Shown here: positions 12,701 to 24,203 of the stretch, piece after piece
Position numbering within the stretch: the first letter of the stretch is position 1
How the letters are laid out: each line of letters begins with the position of its first letter
From: Magnolia sinica
Taxonomy: Eukaryota; Streptophyta; Magnoliopsida; Magnoliales; Magnoliaceae
Reading direction: 5' to 3'
DNA: 64,000 bases
Assembly (NCBI RefSeq): GCF_029962835.1
Contig: NC_080588.1
Location: forward strand, 68,292,501 to 68,356,500
Notes under the pieces: generated by a model
The model's database searches: none
Told to the model about the DNA's origin: nothing
The model's input: the letters and a program-made list of their open reading frames with translations, nothing else
Translations under genes and position numbers: made by a program

Positions 12701-15700
12701 TTTTTATTTATTAATAATATGAAAAACATATGAACTCAATCACATAAATCCCAATAGTCACACTCGTTCCCTAGAAACATTGGTAAGGATAAACTCTCTG
12801 CAGAAATTGTGGCCACCGCCAACATGTTCTTGAGCATTGTAGGAGATTGTGCACATGCGTACATGCACTTGTATGTTTGTAGTGGGTATTATTGTTGGTG
12901 TGTGTATCTTTTCCTTTGGCAGATCTTCAGGATACCGTATCTTTTTATGTTTATGGCATTATAATCAAATGATATTAGATGAGAGGAAGGAGCATAATCC
13001 CTCCACACCTTTCTCCCCAATATTTTCTTGTTCTCTGTTCCATCTTTCGACATCTCACCATGTGCTTTTACAGTAATCATTAGGGGTGCAACTTTTGGAC
13101 AGGCTCAACATGAACTCAACAGGTCCAACCGGACTATAATTCGAGCTTGAGCTAGTTTTTGTTGAATTTTGTAACCCAATTTAAGTTAAGATTGGGTTCG
13201 GGTTTGAGTCATAACCTGATCTGACCCAAATATGCAAATTGAACCCTACTCGACTCCAACCTAGAAGAGTTCCAGGTCACCATGATAGGGATTTTCATAA
13301 CAGTTGTCTGGATTTCATCACCCAAATCCGCAATGGGGTCGGGTAGGGTTGGGTCCAAGTTCAGGTTGAGCAATATAAAAATGGCTCAGGCTTGGGTTGA
13401 TGATGCTGGGTTGAAAATTGGGTTGATGTTTCAAGCTAACAACTGAGTCATTTTGGATGACGTCAACCAAGCCAACCTGATCTGAGTCGCACCCCTAATC
13501 ATCATGCTCATCATCATCATAATTGCAACCTTGTCCCAACTATTTCTGATTTATCAATAGCAGACTGAATTGGAAAATAAAATTTTAGTCAATAAGTGTT
13601 TGGACCTGAAAATCGAATCAGCAACTTAAGTTGGAAGTCCAAACCAAAAGAAAATCCGTACCTCTGCAATACAGGTAAGACGTTCTCCAGGTACCAGTTT
13701 GCTGAAGCATGAACAGGGGCAGTTTTAATTCTTGTAGCTCGAATTGCTGTAGCATAATACTCCCGTGTGCTCCATGAGTATTCTTTAGGCAAATCTTTAA
13801 CTATAGAAATTTCATCCTTCAAGACATCAATGAAGTGATCCACATCGAATATCTCCGCGAATGAGCTGCAGCAACTACACCATGAATCCTCTTCTTCAAG
13901 ATATTAGACATAAGTTGTAAAAACAGTAGATGCCAGGAGTACCTTGAATCTTTCCATACGGGATTTACTTCGAAATGTGGGATCACAAGTGTCGCATTCA
14001 AAATTTTAGCAACAGCAACTGCATCACAGATCTTCGAAATAAAACAAATCAGTAAGTGAAATATTGCATTCCTTGTAAAAAATAAAAATAAAATTCTCGA
14101 GAGCCTTTACAGACAAGAAAAGGTGTGCTGTCTGATGATTTACATTCTCTTTTCTATTAACACCCTGTTTGGGATCTAGGAAATGAGAATGTGAATTTGG
14201 TAAATCCATGAACGTGCCAAATTCATTGATTTGAATTGGCCTTGGATGTGACGAAGTCCAAGGTCCACTTGGATTTGAGGAGTAATTATTGTAATGGTAG
14301 ATCATTTATTGCAAAGGTATTACTTCTTGTGCTTTTATAAGAGTATCATTTTGAGGATTTACTGAATCTTTAGCTTTTTTTTTCAAGGATATGGATTTGC
14401 TCCAAGTCCATGGATTTGTGGAGGTGTGGATTTTTGGCATATCTTCAACAAAAACCAAACAAGGGAAATTTGAAATCCGTGGATTTCAGAAATCCTTGCC
14501 TCTAATCCCTCACCCCAAACAGGACTTAAAGTCTAGTAGAAAGAATCAAAACTTGTTGAAAAAACAAATCACATACCCCCATTCTCTGTTGGTTCAACCC
14601 CCCGTCAAGAAATACCTGGACATATCCCTGTGATTTCTTTGGCAACACTAATTTTAAAATAAGATAAATGAAAGAAAGAAAAGAAAAGGAATGAGTCAAA
14701 TTACGAACCAATATCAATCCCATATTATTTCCAACAAAATAAAAAAGAAAGAGAAAAAAGAGGCTCCAATTACTTCTCTTTCTCCAATTACTAATTCCAC
14801 TACCAATCACTCACCAGGGGCATTTGCAGACTCAATGCATGGTTTCCATCCTTGGTTAGTCAAGGGGGACCAGAGATTGGACTGTTGTTCATCCAACTGA
14901 AAGAAATAAATGTCAGACACAACCAATGAAGTCTCTTAGGAACTATGATGTTAGAGAATGCTTGTATATACTCACCGGTTGGCGTTGCAAGGCACCTTTC
15001 AACAGTGGCATGTGCTTCGGTTTAGGAGCATTCCATTCCTACGGAACAGCATTTCCTTGATTTAGATGCAAGAAATTGATAAAATAGTAGAAATTTACAT
15101 ATGAATAATGATAAATTCTTACATATATGCATGAACATGTGTTCAACGCTAAGTATGTAATGAACAAAAAGTTAACTGGTTCACAAGTCTCATGCACAAC
15201 TAGCTTGCGGATGAGACTTTGTGCAACTAGCCACGTGTGGTGGCGAACCGTGGTGCAGATATGGCATCCAACCCATCCAGAAGTCAGACCATCAAGAAAA
15301 CAGGATGCCCCAAAAATCAGGCTGGTCCAACCATCAAGTCGACCACAACATAGAAAACAATTGACCACCATCCAAAAGCTTCCAAATTCATCTGTTCAAC
15401 CGAGCACATAAAGAATAGAAAAGAAAAAAGAAGAAGAAAAAAACTGATTTAAGAGAAAGTCTCATATGCAACTAGTTGTGAGGAGAATTTTGTGCAACTA
15501 GTTGCATTTAGGGCCACGTGTTTGTGTATGGCATCCAACTCATCCAAAGGGGTTGGACCATTGAGAAAATGGGACGCCCCAAAAATCAGGCCGATCCAAA
15601 CATCGAGTCAAGCTGTGCTACTCATAAATGGATGTGGATTGCCTACTAACACTACCAGTAGCGACTTCTATTGGACAGTGCACCATGGGGCCCACATGAT

Positions 15701-16734
15701 GTACGTGTATTATCCATGCCATCCATCCATTTTTCCAGCTCATTTTAGGACATGAGTCCGAAAATGAAGCAGATCAAAAACTCAAGCAGACCACGCCATA
15801 GGAAGTAGTGGTGACTGAATGCCCACTATTAAAAACTTCTTCGGGGCCACAAAAGCTTTGGATCAAGCTGATATTTGTGTTTTACCTTCATCCAGGTCCT
15901 TGTGACGTAATCAACAGGCTGGATGGCAAATAGGAAAATTTTAATGGTGGGCATTCAATTACCATTGTTTTCTGTGGTGTGGTCCAACTGAGATTTGGAT
16001 CTGCCTCATTTTGGGGCTGATGCCCTGAAATAATGATCCAAAATAGATGGGTGTCATGGATAAAACACATACATCATTGTGGGGGCCCACAGAGCACCAT
16101 CCAGTAGCTGTAACTACATTGCTACTGGCAGCACGCAATCTGCTTCCCTCATAAATAACACATTAACAAGCTAAACAAATTGATTCCAGCAATTTCATCC
16201 AATAATTAAGTTACCCCATGGTGCTATAAGGTCGACCTCATGGGAACTTCCCATGAGGTCAAGCTCTGTGGGCCCCACTGCGATGTGTGTCGAACATCAA
16301 CAACGTGCATTTTATGAGTCCCCTTTAGGTTATGGGATATCCCAAAAATCAGCCGTATACAGAACTCAGGTGGGCCATACCATCTAAAACCATGTGAATA
16401 CATGGCTAAACATATAAAAGCACTTGGTGGGGCCCACCTGAGTTTTGGATGCGACTGAAACTTGGTCTGACCCCTCATCCAAGTGGGACACACATAATGG
16501 ATGGTCTGGATTTGTGAACCACATCTCGGTGGGCCCAATAAATGATCATGAATGTTTTAATGGGAGGATAACCCCTCTCAACTGCTGTATGTGGTGTGGC
16601 CCACCCAAGTCATGGATTGACTGATTTTTATGCCCATGGCCCACCATGGAATGGTGCATTGACTAATGGGGTAGATGTTCGACACACATCACGGTGGGAC
16701 CCACACAGCTTGACCTCATGGGAAGTTCACATGA

Positions 16735-16785
<51 letters not shown>

Positions 16786-17652
16786 CAGAAATCAAAAACT
16801 GCTTCAATCCTTCCACCATGACTTGTTCAGTGACCGACTCAACCGAGTCAACTCAACCGAGTCATACAATTATTTCTTATAAAGACCTAAATTTTGCAAA
16901 ATTGAAATTTCTCGAACTCTCTACTTATTGCTAACTAAAATATTCAGCAAAAATAAGAAAAAGAAAATGAAGAAAAAGTAGAAACAGCAAGCTTCTGAGT
17001 CGACTCATCCGAGCCACATTTCTACAAGAAGGAATAGGAAGGCTAGTCGCGTAGAACTAGAGTCCTACGCGCGAACACTCATGAGTCATGCCAGCCTGGC
17101 AGACGCATGCTGTGTAAGATCCAAACCGTTCATAAGGCATGTCCAACCCGCTATCTTGCCTGGCCCACAGAAATCAGTATCCGCGAGCTCCCTCGGCATG
17201 GTATCAGAATCCTACTCGCGAGAGTAGCCTTAGCAGCTCTCGTCATAGTTTCTACATTACTACACGGGTCTCATCTAACATGCGCCATGGCGGCACACGA
17301 GCTTAAAGAAGAAGCTCCTCTAATCCTAGGCTCTTCCAGCAACAAGAAACGGAAAATCTAAAAAGACCAAAATGAGATTTTTACAAGAATTAAAGAAAGG
17401 AATCAAACCGTTCAAAATCGAATTCGAGAGAGGATCAAGGAAACGTACAGAGAAGATGGAAGGATAGGCATGGCCCAGCGGAGAGAAGAGACTAGGGCAG
17501 AAAACGGGAAGGAGGAGGACGATCAGGCCCAAGAAAGCGCTTCTGGGAGACTGGTGCTGGTAATAGTACTTCATCCTTCTCGACGGACCCGGACCAAAAC
17601 CCAACCCCGAACGTGTTCCTCCACTGCTCGAAACCCTAACCCTAGATTTCAT
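9789..17652 (-). CDS. RRT1: Rhamnogalacturonan I rhamnosyltransferase 1-like (GT106, O-fucosyltransferase fold), complete
   Basis: Ten exons in coding order: 17652-17449, 15038-14976, 14896-14815, 14647-14577, 14031-13943, 13865-13662, 11735-11471, 10867-10640, 10551-10354 and 10004-9789. All have GT-AG borders and the frame holds over 1,620 nt, 539 aa from the first ATG. Residues about 39-56 form a single hydrophobic anchor, expected of a Golgi type II membrane enzyme. GGLNQQR lies at 132-138, HLRFDK at 321-326, [13 protein letters not shown] follows at 327, and the protein ends near [14 protein letters not shown]. The exon-by-exon match to Arabidopsis RRT1 is from memory. RRT enzymes add rhamnose from UDP-rhamnose to the RG-I pectin backbone. 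The first 26 codons overlap a telo-box-like string, so translation may start at Met27 (17574), giving 513 aa. Intron 1 (2.4 kb) and the intron at 11736-13661 hold repeats. Confidence 0.93.
11950..12176 (+). repeat. GGGCTCGAGTGGGG-headed SINE-like repeat, copy 1
   Basis: It starts near TAATGCGGGGGC, carries GGGCTCGAGTGGGG, which resembles a tRNA A box, and ends GTTAATTGTCCTGCATCA. It matches a second copy at 34535-34766 almost end to end. A third, partial copy lies at 34413-34534. No coding potential. Dispersion supports a retroposon, and tRNA ancestry is inferred from the box-like words. Confidence 0.55.
13081..13497. mobile_element. 417-bp TIR element with TAGGGGTGC ends in GT106 intron
   Basis: The left end reads TAGGGGTGCAACTT. 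The right end, reversed, reads TAGGGGTGCGACTCAG. The interior is rich in GGGTT/AACCC words and non-coding. The terminal TA may be a duplicated TA target. It sits in the 1.9-kb intron 11736-13661, between the AT-rich low-complexity stretch at 12180-12740 and the next exon. Confidence 0.65.
14161..14525. mobile_element. TGTTTGG-ended MITE in GT106 intron
   Basis: CCCTGTTTGGGATCTAGG at the left mirrors CACCCCAAACAGGAC at the right. The interior is dominated by inverted ATCCATGGATTTG / AAATCC words. It occupies most of the 545-bp intron between exons 4 and 5 and is non-coding. Confidence 0.6.
15186..15615 (+). repeat. Two direct repeats of a MITE arm, offset about 273 bp
   Basis: Copy 1 is about 15186-15345 and copy 2 about 15459-15615. 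Both run AGTCTCAT, a TTTGTGCAACTAG block, an ATGGCATCCAAC block, then GCCCCAAAAATCAGGC. They are diverged and lie just before the foldback element at 15630 in intron 1 of the GT106 gene. Confidence 0.6.
15630..16147. mobile_element. Mutator-like foldback element, 518 bp, with perfect 9-bp TSD
   Basis: A CTCATAAAT target duplication flanks the element at 15621-15629 and 16148-16156. The ends are GGATGTGGATTGC and, reversed, GGAAGCAGATTGC. The whole element is an imperfect palindrome. Each arm carries GGGGCCCAC, then ATCCATGCC / GGCGTGGAT-like words, a GTGGTCCA block and ATTCAATGCCCAC. No transposase. A 9-bp duplication with long arms is typical of Mutator-like MITEs. Confidence 0.85.
16226..16740. 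mobile_element. Second foldback subfamily, about 0.5 kb
   Basis: Both ends carry GGGAACTTCCCATGAGGTC, then CAAGCTCTGTGGG (reversed at the right end with small changes). Inner blocks AAAATCAGCCG and GGTGGGCCATACCAT differ from the 15630 element, so this is a related but separate subfamily. It abuts a (TA)n run on its right. Confidence 0.7.
16739..16782. repeat. (TA)22 microsatellite
   Basis: An uninterrupted run of 22 TA units lies at the right edge of the foldback element in intron 1 of the GT106 gene. The adjoining 16783-17448 is unique-looking intron sequence with repeated GAGTCA words. Confidence 0.95.
17631..17645 (-). promoter_or_regulatory. Telo-box doublet at the 5' end of the GT106 gene
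   Basis: The plus strand reads AAACCCTAACCCTAG, two overlapping AAACCCTA telo-box motifs. In plants these are usually in promoters and 5' leaders of growth-related genes. Here they overlap the codons for residues 3-7 of the longest reading, which argues that this stretch is leader and that Met27 is the true start. Confidence 0.5.
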
Positions 17653-18001
17653 GGAAGCGCCATCTCATCTTTCATTTCTCATCAGCCTCCCTCTCTCTGC
17701 CATCTGTCGCTGCTCTTCGGAAGCAATTAGTTGCAGATATGAAATTCTAAAGAGATTCGCGCGAGGGAAGATTGAAGACGTGAATCGCGGTACGTGTCTC
17801 AATTATCATACATGTGAGAAATCACATCCATCTGAAAGGTTGGATCTGTTGAATTTCTCTATCTCAAAAGCCAAGATTGGTCAAACCGTTATTTCTGTGT
17901 TGATTTCTTTCTAACCGTCCGTTTCTATTTAAGGAAAAGTGACATTTATGGACGATCTCACCTAGTGATTGGTCCTGATCTCGCGTGCCCACGTTAGTTC
18001 A

Positions 18002-18488
18002 GAGGAAGTTGTTTAGGTGCGGCCCTTACTGTGGGGCCCACCTTGATGTATGTATTTCATATCCACGCCGTCCATCCGTTTTTCCATATCACTTTAAGTG
18101 TATGGCCCAAAAATTAAGCAGATCCAATTATCAAGTGGACCATATCATAAGAAACAGTAGTGATTGACCACTAATGGGCCACAGAGGTTTTGGATCAAGT
18201 TTATATTTGTTTTTTTTTTTTGCTTTTCCGTTATCTATGTTTATGTTACCTTATTATCAAAAAGCTAGATGGCAAATAAACGTTAATGGGGATTTAGGAA
18301 GGTTTTTTTAAGGGTAAGACGTTCAATCATCTCTATTTCTTGTAACGTGGTCCACCTGAGATTTGGATCTTATTCTTCTTTTAATTTCCTGCCATAAAAT
18401 AATCTGAAAAACGGATAGACGGCGTGGATATAGAATACATAAATCAAGGTGGGCCCCATGGTAAGGGCCGCTCCTATCCACTCGCTGC
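18002..18488. mobile_element. Foldback element upstream of the GT106 gene
   Basis: The left arm runs GTTTAGGTGCGGCCCTTAC, GGGGCCCACC, then CCACGCCGTCCATCC. The right arm is its reverse complement (GGACGGCGTGGATA, GTGGGCCCC, GTAAGGGCCGCTCCTA). It starts about 350 bp upstream of the GT106 ATG. Target duplication not found. Confidence 0.75.
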
Positions 18489-19008
18489 TTGGCTACTCCC
18501 CTGCCACTAGCAAATGGCTGATGGTTGGTGCTCAGTGGGTCCCACCATGATGTAGGTGCTTCATCCATGCCGTCCATCTATTTTTATAGATCATTGTAAT
18601 ACATGTAACAAAAAATGAGTTATACACCAATCTCAAGTGGACCACATTGCAAGAAACATTTTTGAATAAATGTCGACCATTAAAAAAAAATTGGGGCCAT
18701 AAAAGTCTTGGATCAAGATGATCTTTGTTTTTTACCTTCATCTAGGTTTGAAAGACTTAATCAACGTATTGGATGTCAAATAAACAGTACAGTGGGCCTT
18801 AGGAGGATTTTAATGGTGGACATCCAATCATTATTGTTTTCTGTGGTGTGGTCCACCTGAGATTTGTATCCTACCATTTATGCGATCAAGGCCTAAAATG
18901 ATCTTTAAAAATGGATGAACGGAATGGATGAAACAAATACATCATGGTGGGGCCCACAGAACACCGACCAACAGCCGCCGGAGGCAGGGGAGTAGCCAAT
19001 CCGTTCCC
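18487..19008. mobile_element. Foldback element adjoining the previous one
   Basis: The ends pair over TTGGCTACTCCCCTGCC and an inner GGTTGGTGCTC / GGTCGGTGTTC block, followed by the shared GTGGGGCCCACCATGATGTA core. It starts where the 18002-18488 element stops. The same subfamily recurs at about 27615-28139. Confidence 0.75.
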
Positions 19009-19104
19009 CTTCAGAAGCGTGACGCGATTCACTTCATCGATCTTTCCTCGCGCGAATCCAGATAGCATTCCTCGTCGTAAAGTCGTGGCAACGCGGCCGT
19101 GGGC

Positions 19105-19625
19105 CCGTGACGGGACGCGGATTGTGAGGTGACACTCTGTTTACCGTGGTGTGGGGCCCAACGGGATGTATGTATCTTATCCACGCCGTCCATCCACTTT
19201 TCTAATTCATTTTAGAGCATTGGCCAAATTCAAGTGTATCCAAAACTCAAGTGGACCACATCATAAGGAAACAGTGGAAATTGAATGCCTACCGTTAAAA
19301 ATTATCGGTGCCACAGAAGTTTTGGATAAAGGTGATGCTTTTGTTTCCCTTCATCCAAGTATTTGTGACCTTATCAACGGTTTGGATGACAAATATACAT
19401 TAATACGAGCCCTAAGAAGTTTTGGGACATATTATCCTCAATATTTTCTATGGTGTGGTCCACTTGATATTTTTATATGCTTCAATTTTTTTACGAAGCC
19501 ATGAAATGATACGAAAAAACGTATGGACGGCGTGGATGAAATAAATACATCATGGTAGGCCCCACAGAGTCTTAACGCTACCAGAGAAAAAGGTGGTTCG
19601 CACCTCACGACAAAATCCGCTTGCC
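19105..19625. mobile_element. Foldback element, third in the cluster
   Basis: The left arm has GGGACGCGGATTG, GTGAGGTG, then GTGGGGCCCA. The right arm, reversed, has AAGCGGATTTTG, CGTGAGGTGCG, then GTGGGGCC. Possible degenerate target duplications GCCCGTGAC (19103) and GCCCGCGAG (19623) match at 7 of 9 positions. Confidence 0.75.
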
Positions 19626-20710
19626 CGCGAGTCCGTGACACTGGAAAAAGAATAGAGGATGTGGCTGCTCTTCTCCCGCGTGTGATTGGGGGTATTCTTC
19701 TCGAATCACGTGCCAATGTTTTCACTCATGCTTCAGATCCAGACCATTCATCAGACGAAAAACCTACCACGGACAAAATGGGATGAAATTTAGTACTTCA
19801 AATTAGTGATATTCTTTGAATTTATGAAGAATGTGAATGTGTTTCTATCCGTTCATTTGTTGAATAAACATCTTGTCTTCTCTGATGACTGCATAGATTG
19901 AAAGTTTTTTAAGATTCATTTATACGTGGTCCCCACATGATTAATGGTACAGATCTCTCTGGAACGTGATTTTCATGGAACTTCTAGGGTGAAAAGCATC
20001 TGGATGGCTAATCCAACGAACAGCGTTTGCGCGGCATCTTTCTAGTTCTCTTTTTTTGGAGGCTGGGAAAATCATTGTCTGGTATTTAAACCCAAGAGAA
20101 ATGTTCCTGTGCTCTCTATCACTGTAGATAAGTTGTGATGATTCTAGTTGAACTGGGTCTCTTGTGAGATCTCATAAATTGATCTGAACCGTCCATTATG
20201 TCAATAACATACGACATTGGATACCAGATAAAAATTACATTTATCAGATGATTCAATCGATCCTTGATTTGTCTTCATTTATGGCCATCACTTTTTCATG
20301 CCCTGGATAGATGGTCAGGATTGCCTAAAAAATTATGATTGAGAATCGTCGGAATCATAATGGGATCGAACAAATAATGGATTAAATTTCTGACCAGACC
20401 ATTTTTTGTATAGACAATCTCGATCGTCCATATTAGAGAATATTTGATCAGATGGTTGAGATGGGCAGATCAGTGTGACATATGGGTGGTAGTCCATGAG
20501 ATGTATGTTGGACGTAATGGACAGTCTAGATCAATTATTAGACTGGCCAAGTGTCCAGTTGCAGGTCCAGGACGCTAATTTAAAGGAGCATTGGACCATT
20601 TCTCTACTTTGGGCAGTACCCACATACAAATTTGTACCATTTCTCTTCAATAATTAGAAAAGGGAGGTGCATCTATCAGTATTGTGGTGCAGATATCACT
20701 TATTAATAAT

Positions 20711-21078
20711 GGTTGGCTCGAATACATCGCGATGTAGTACGATATAATACGTCGGAAATTTATTTAATATAATTTTTTAAAATAATCCAAACCGTTTATA
20801 TAATACGCTCCCTTTGGATGGGACACGCCTGAAATATTTATCACATAGAATGTTTCAGAGTTTTCATTACACAAAGGTTTTTTAAGTGTCCATTTTCAAA
20901 GCAAAAATGCAAAATATAAAATTGTAAAGAAAATCAATTTTAAGAAATTTTATTTTTTAATTACTAAGAAAATGAGATACATCGTATAAACGGCTTGGAT
21001 TATTTATATATCATCCAGATTTAAAGGCTAAGGTCCCGACGTATCACCTTGTATAAATCGCGATGTATTGATCGAACC
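20711..21078. mobile_element. 368-bp MITE with ATACATCGCGATGTA-type ends
   Basis: The left end reads GGTTGGCTCGAATACATCGC. The right end, reversed, reads GGTTCGATCAATACATCGC. Both continue into GACGTAT / ATACGTC words about 40 bp in. The interior is AT-rich and non-coding. It is distinct from the foldback family. Confidence 0.65.
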
Positions 21079-22261
21079 TTTCGTTGTCATGGCAAATGTA
21101 CCGTTGATGCGCAAGTGTACTCTCATCCTGTCATGATTCTCCGAAAAATGATCTCCTGCAACATTGTACAATTAGCTTAACGTGCAAATGTTCTCTTTTA
21201 TTTTTGTGTAGTAGAGCATATGAACATTGAAACGGTGTAAAATACGATAAAAAACATTATAGGGGAAAAATATAACTTTTTATCGGGTGGACCACAAGTA
21301 TAAATTGAGTCAGTCCATCAGATATACATTTATTTCAAATACATAGCTCTTCATGATTAATGAGTCATCTTTATTTTACTTTTTGTGATTTTTATTGAAA
21401 TTAAAACCATTTTGACGGATCAGATTTTATTAATAATTGATACATAAGTGGAAAAAGGAAGCGTTGCATTTTATTTAACGTACGACATTTTGTATATGAT
21501 CATTTGAGGCACCGACACTACACTACCGTGCTTATTCCTCGGATCGCCTCGTAGTTCGAGCCCTTTCCTTCATCGGCAATTCATCGGGCCGACCATCTGC
21601 CGTCCGTGCTGCATGATGTCACAACGGTACGGTGGTAGCGAGGAAAGCTTTAATACTCTGGCAGAGGGTGATAGATGATACTCAAGCACTTAGAAGTTAC
21701 TTAATAATAGCATCGTGCATGCAACTACTTCTAATTAAACTGTCCAAATGATGGGTCCCAGTTGGGATGTATCATTAACCAAATATTATGATTATTTGAT
21801 AATTTGACTACCAGATTGGTGGACATGGATTGGATGGTTAAAAATGAAAAGGAGAATCAGAGGTTAGGATTGATGGAGAAATTTGATTTTGGCATTGTGA
21901 ATTAGTGACGGTGGCTTCTATGATTTAGCCAGTTTAATCTTCGGTAATGAATACAGGTGTACAATTTCTAAGAGCCTGTGTATCGAGGATCTATGATGCC
22001 AGAGTATAAATAAGAGTGAAGTGGGCTGGTCTCTGCTGTCTGGTCCCACTTACAAACACTAGTGGGCTAATTTGGAGGTGGGCCCGGCCTGGCCATGACC
22101 AATTGGGCTGGATGGGTTATGGACTGTTTGGTGCTTTGCTCATGGGCTGGACTTGGACATGCCAGCGTGGTCGAATCACCACCATAAACAATGGAGGACA
22201 TGGCTGCTACTGTGATGAACGGACAGATATTATTGTTGCAGAATGCTGCTATGGTATACTT

Positions 22262-22782
22262 GTAAGCGGATTGAGTGGATACCCAACACCACCGACATCC
22301 CTGGTGAGTGGACTCTGTGGGTCCCACTGGGATTAGATGTTTTATCCACGCCGTTCATCCATTTTGTAAGCTAATTTTAGGAAACTAGCCCAAAATTGAA
22401 GCATATCCAAGGGTGGGCCACACCACAGGAAACAATGGGGATAATGACATCCACCGTTGAAACCTTCCTAGGCCCCACCGTGATGTTTATTTTCAATCTA
22501 ACCTATTTATAAGGTCACACAGACCTGTATGAAGGGAAACTACAAATATCAGCTTGATCCAAAACTTCCGTGGCTAAAAAAAAAAACTTTCAACTGTAAC
22601 CGTTCAATCCCTAATGTGTGGTCCACTTGAGCTTTAGATATACTTCAATTTTGGGCTCATGCTTAAAATGAGCTTGCAAAACAGATGGACGATGTGGATA
22701 AAACAAGCATATCACAGTGGGCCCACAGAGTCCGGTCATCATGAATGTCGGTGGTGTTTGGGTCACCACCCAATACGCTTCC
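22262..22782. mobile_element. Foldback element
   Basis: The left end is GTAAGCGGATTGAGTGG, then ACCCAACACCACCGACAT. The right end, reversed, is GGAAGCGTATTGGGTGG, then ACCCAAACACCACCGACAT. The inner core is ACTCTGTGGG with CCACGCC. No target duplication resolved. Confidence 0.8.
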
Positions 22783-23140
22783 CTACCATTTACGTATGAT
22801 ATTTGGGACCGTCGGATCCAGTGGGCTAATGGGCCAAAAGGCTATAGTCATGGGGCCCACATATCAAATATTTGCCACGTGTCATTAGAAGGGAAGTAGG
22901 TAGAACTATGCAGATGCTGCATAATACCATTTCACGGTGTATGCACTCATAGGTTTCCGTGCAAAAGGTGGGCCTATCATAAGGTAAGTAAAACTCATCA
23001 GATGGCAGCGTTCATCAATGCAAAGGCTGTCAGCATTTGAACATAAGCCATTCTTTTCTAGAAATGCAAGTCCTGCTTTATGAGTGGACGGCCCATATTT
23101 TTTGGCCGACCTTTTGCAGGAGCATCAAAACAGCTTTTAC

Positions 23141-23646
23141 GTACGCGGTTTGGTTGGTGACCCGAAGACCAGCCAGCTAGCCAGTGTCAAAGCTCTGTGG
23201 ACCCACCATGATATATGTGTCTTTATCCACGCCGTCCATTCATTTTTCCAGCTCATTTGAGCCTGCGAACCAAAAAATGAGGCAGATCCAAAGCTCAAGT
23301 AGACCACACCATAGGAAATATTGGGGAGAATGATATCCACCGTTGAAGCCTTACTAGGGCTACAGTAATGTTTATTTGTCATCCAAACTGTTGATAAGGT
23401 CACACAGACTAAGATGAAGGGAAAAAATGCTCTCAATCCAAAACTCTTATGACCCATAAGGTTTTCAACGGTAAGGGTTTAATCCCTATTGCTTCGTGTG
23501 GTGCCGTTTATTTGACCTTTGGATCTGTCTCATTTTTTGGCTCATGCCCTAAAATGAACTGAAAAATTGGACGGACGGTGTGGATAAAACATATACATCA
23601 TGATGGGGCCCACAGAACTTTGACACGTCCCAGCCAAACCGCGTCT
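23141..23646. mobile_element. Mutator-like foldback element, 506 bp, with perfect 9-bp TSD
   Basis: The target duplication AGCTTTTAC occurs at 23132-23140 and 23647-23655. The ends are GTACGCGGTTTGG and, reversed, AGACGCGGTTTGG. The arms contain CAAAGCTCTGTGG, CCACGCCGTCCATTC and their complements. No coding content. Confidence 0.87.
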
Positions 23647-23679
23647 AGCTTTTACACGATTACGTACTTTTTGGGACAC

Positions 23680-24203
23680 TGATTGTGTAGTAACGCCTCA
23701 CTACCATTTTATGTTGCCGTCAAGACTCTGTGGGGCCACCATGATGTATTTTCTTTATCCATACCGTCCATCCATTTTGCTAGCTCATATTAAGGCATCA
23801 GACCAAAATGGAAGCATATCCAAAGTTAAAGTGGACCACACCATAGGAAAGAGGGGAATTGAATGCCCATAGCTGAAAATTTCTTAGGGGCCACAGGAAT
23901 ATTGGATTAAGCTGATATTTGTGTTTTTCCATTCATCCAGGTCTTTGTGACCTTATGAACAGCTTGGATGACAAATAGACATCACTGTGGGATCTAGAAA
24001 GGTTTCAACGGTGGGCATCATTATCCTTACTTTTTTCTGTGGTATGGTCCATCTGAGTTTTGGATATGCTTCAATTTTCGGGTCACACCCTATGATGAGG
24101 TGTAAAAATGGATGGACGGCGTGGATAAAACACATGCATCACGGTGGGCCCCAGTCTTCACACCAGAGGGTAAAGGGTGGTGAGCTCCCTGCTACACTGC
24201 CCC
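23680..24203. mobile_element. Foldback element
   Basis: The left arm has TGTAGTAACGCCTCACTACC, AAGACTCTGTGGGG, then ATACCGTCCATCC. The right arm reverses to TGTAGCAGGGAGCTCACCACC, GAAGACTGGGGCCCAC, then CGCCGTCCATCC. It lies 34 bp from the preceding element. The ends are degenerate. Confidence 0.7.
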
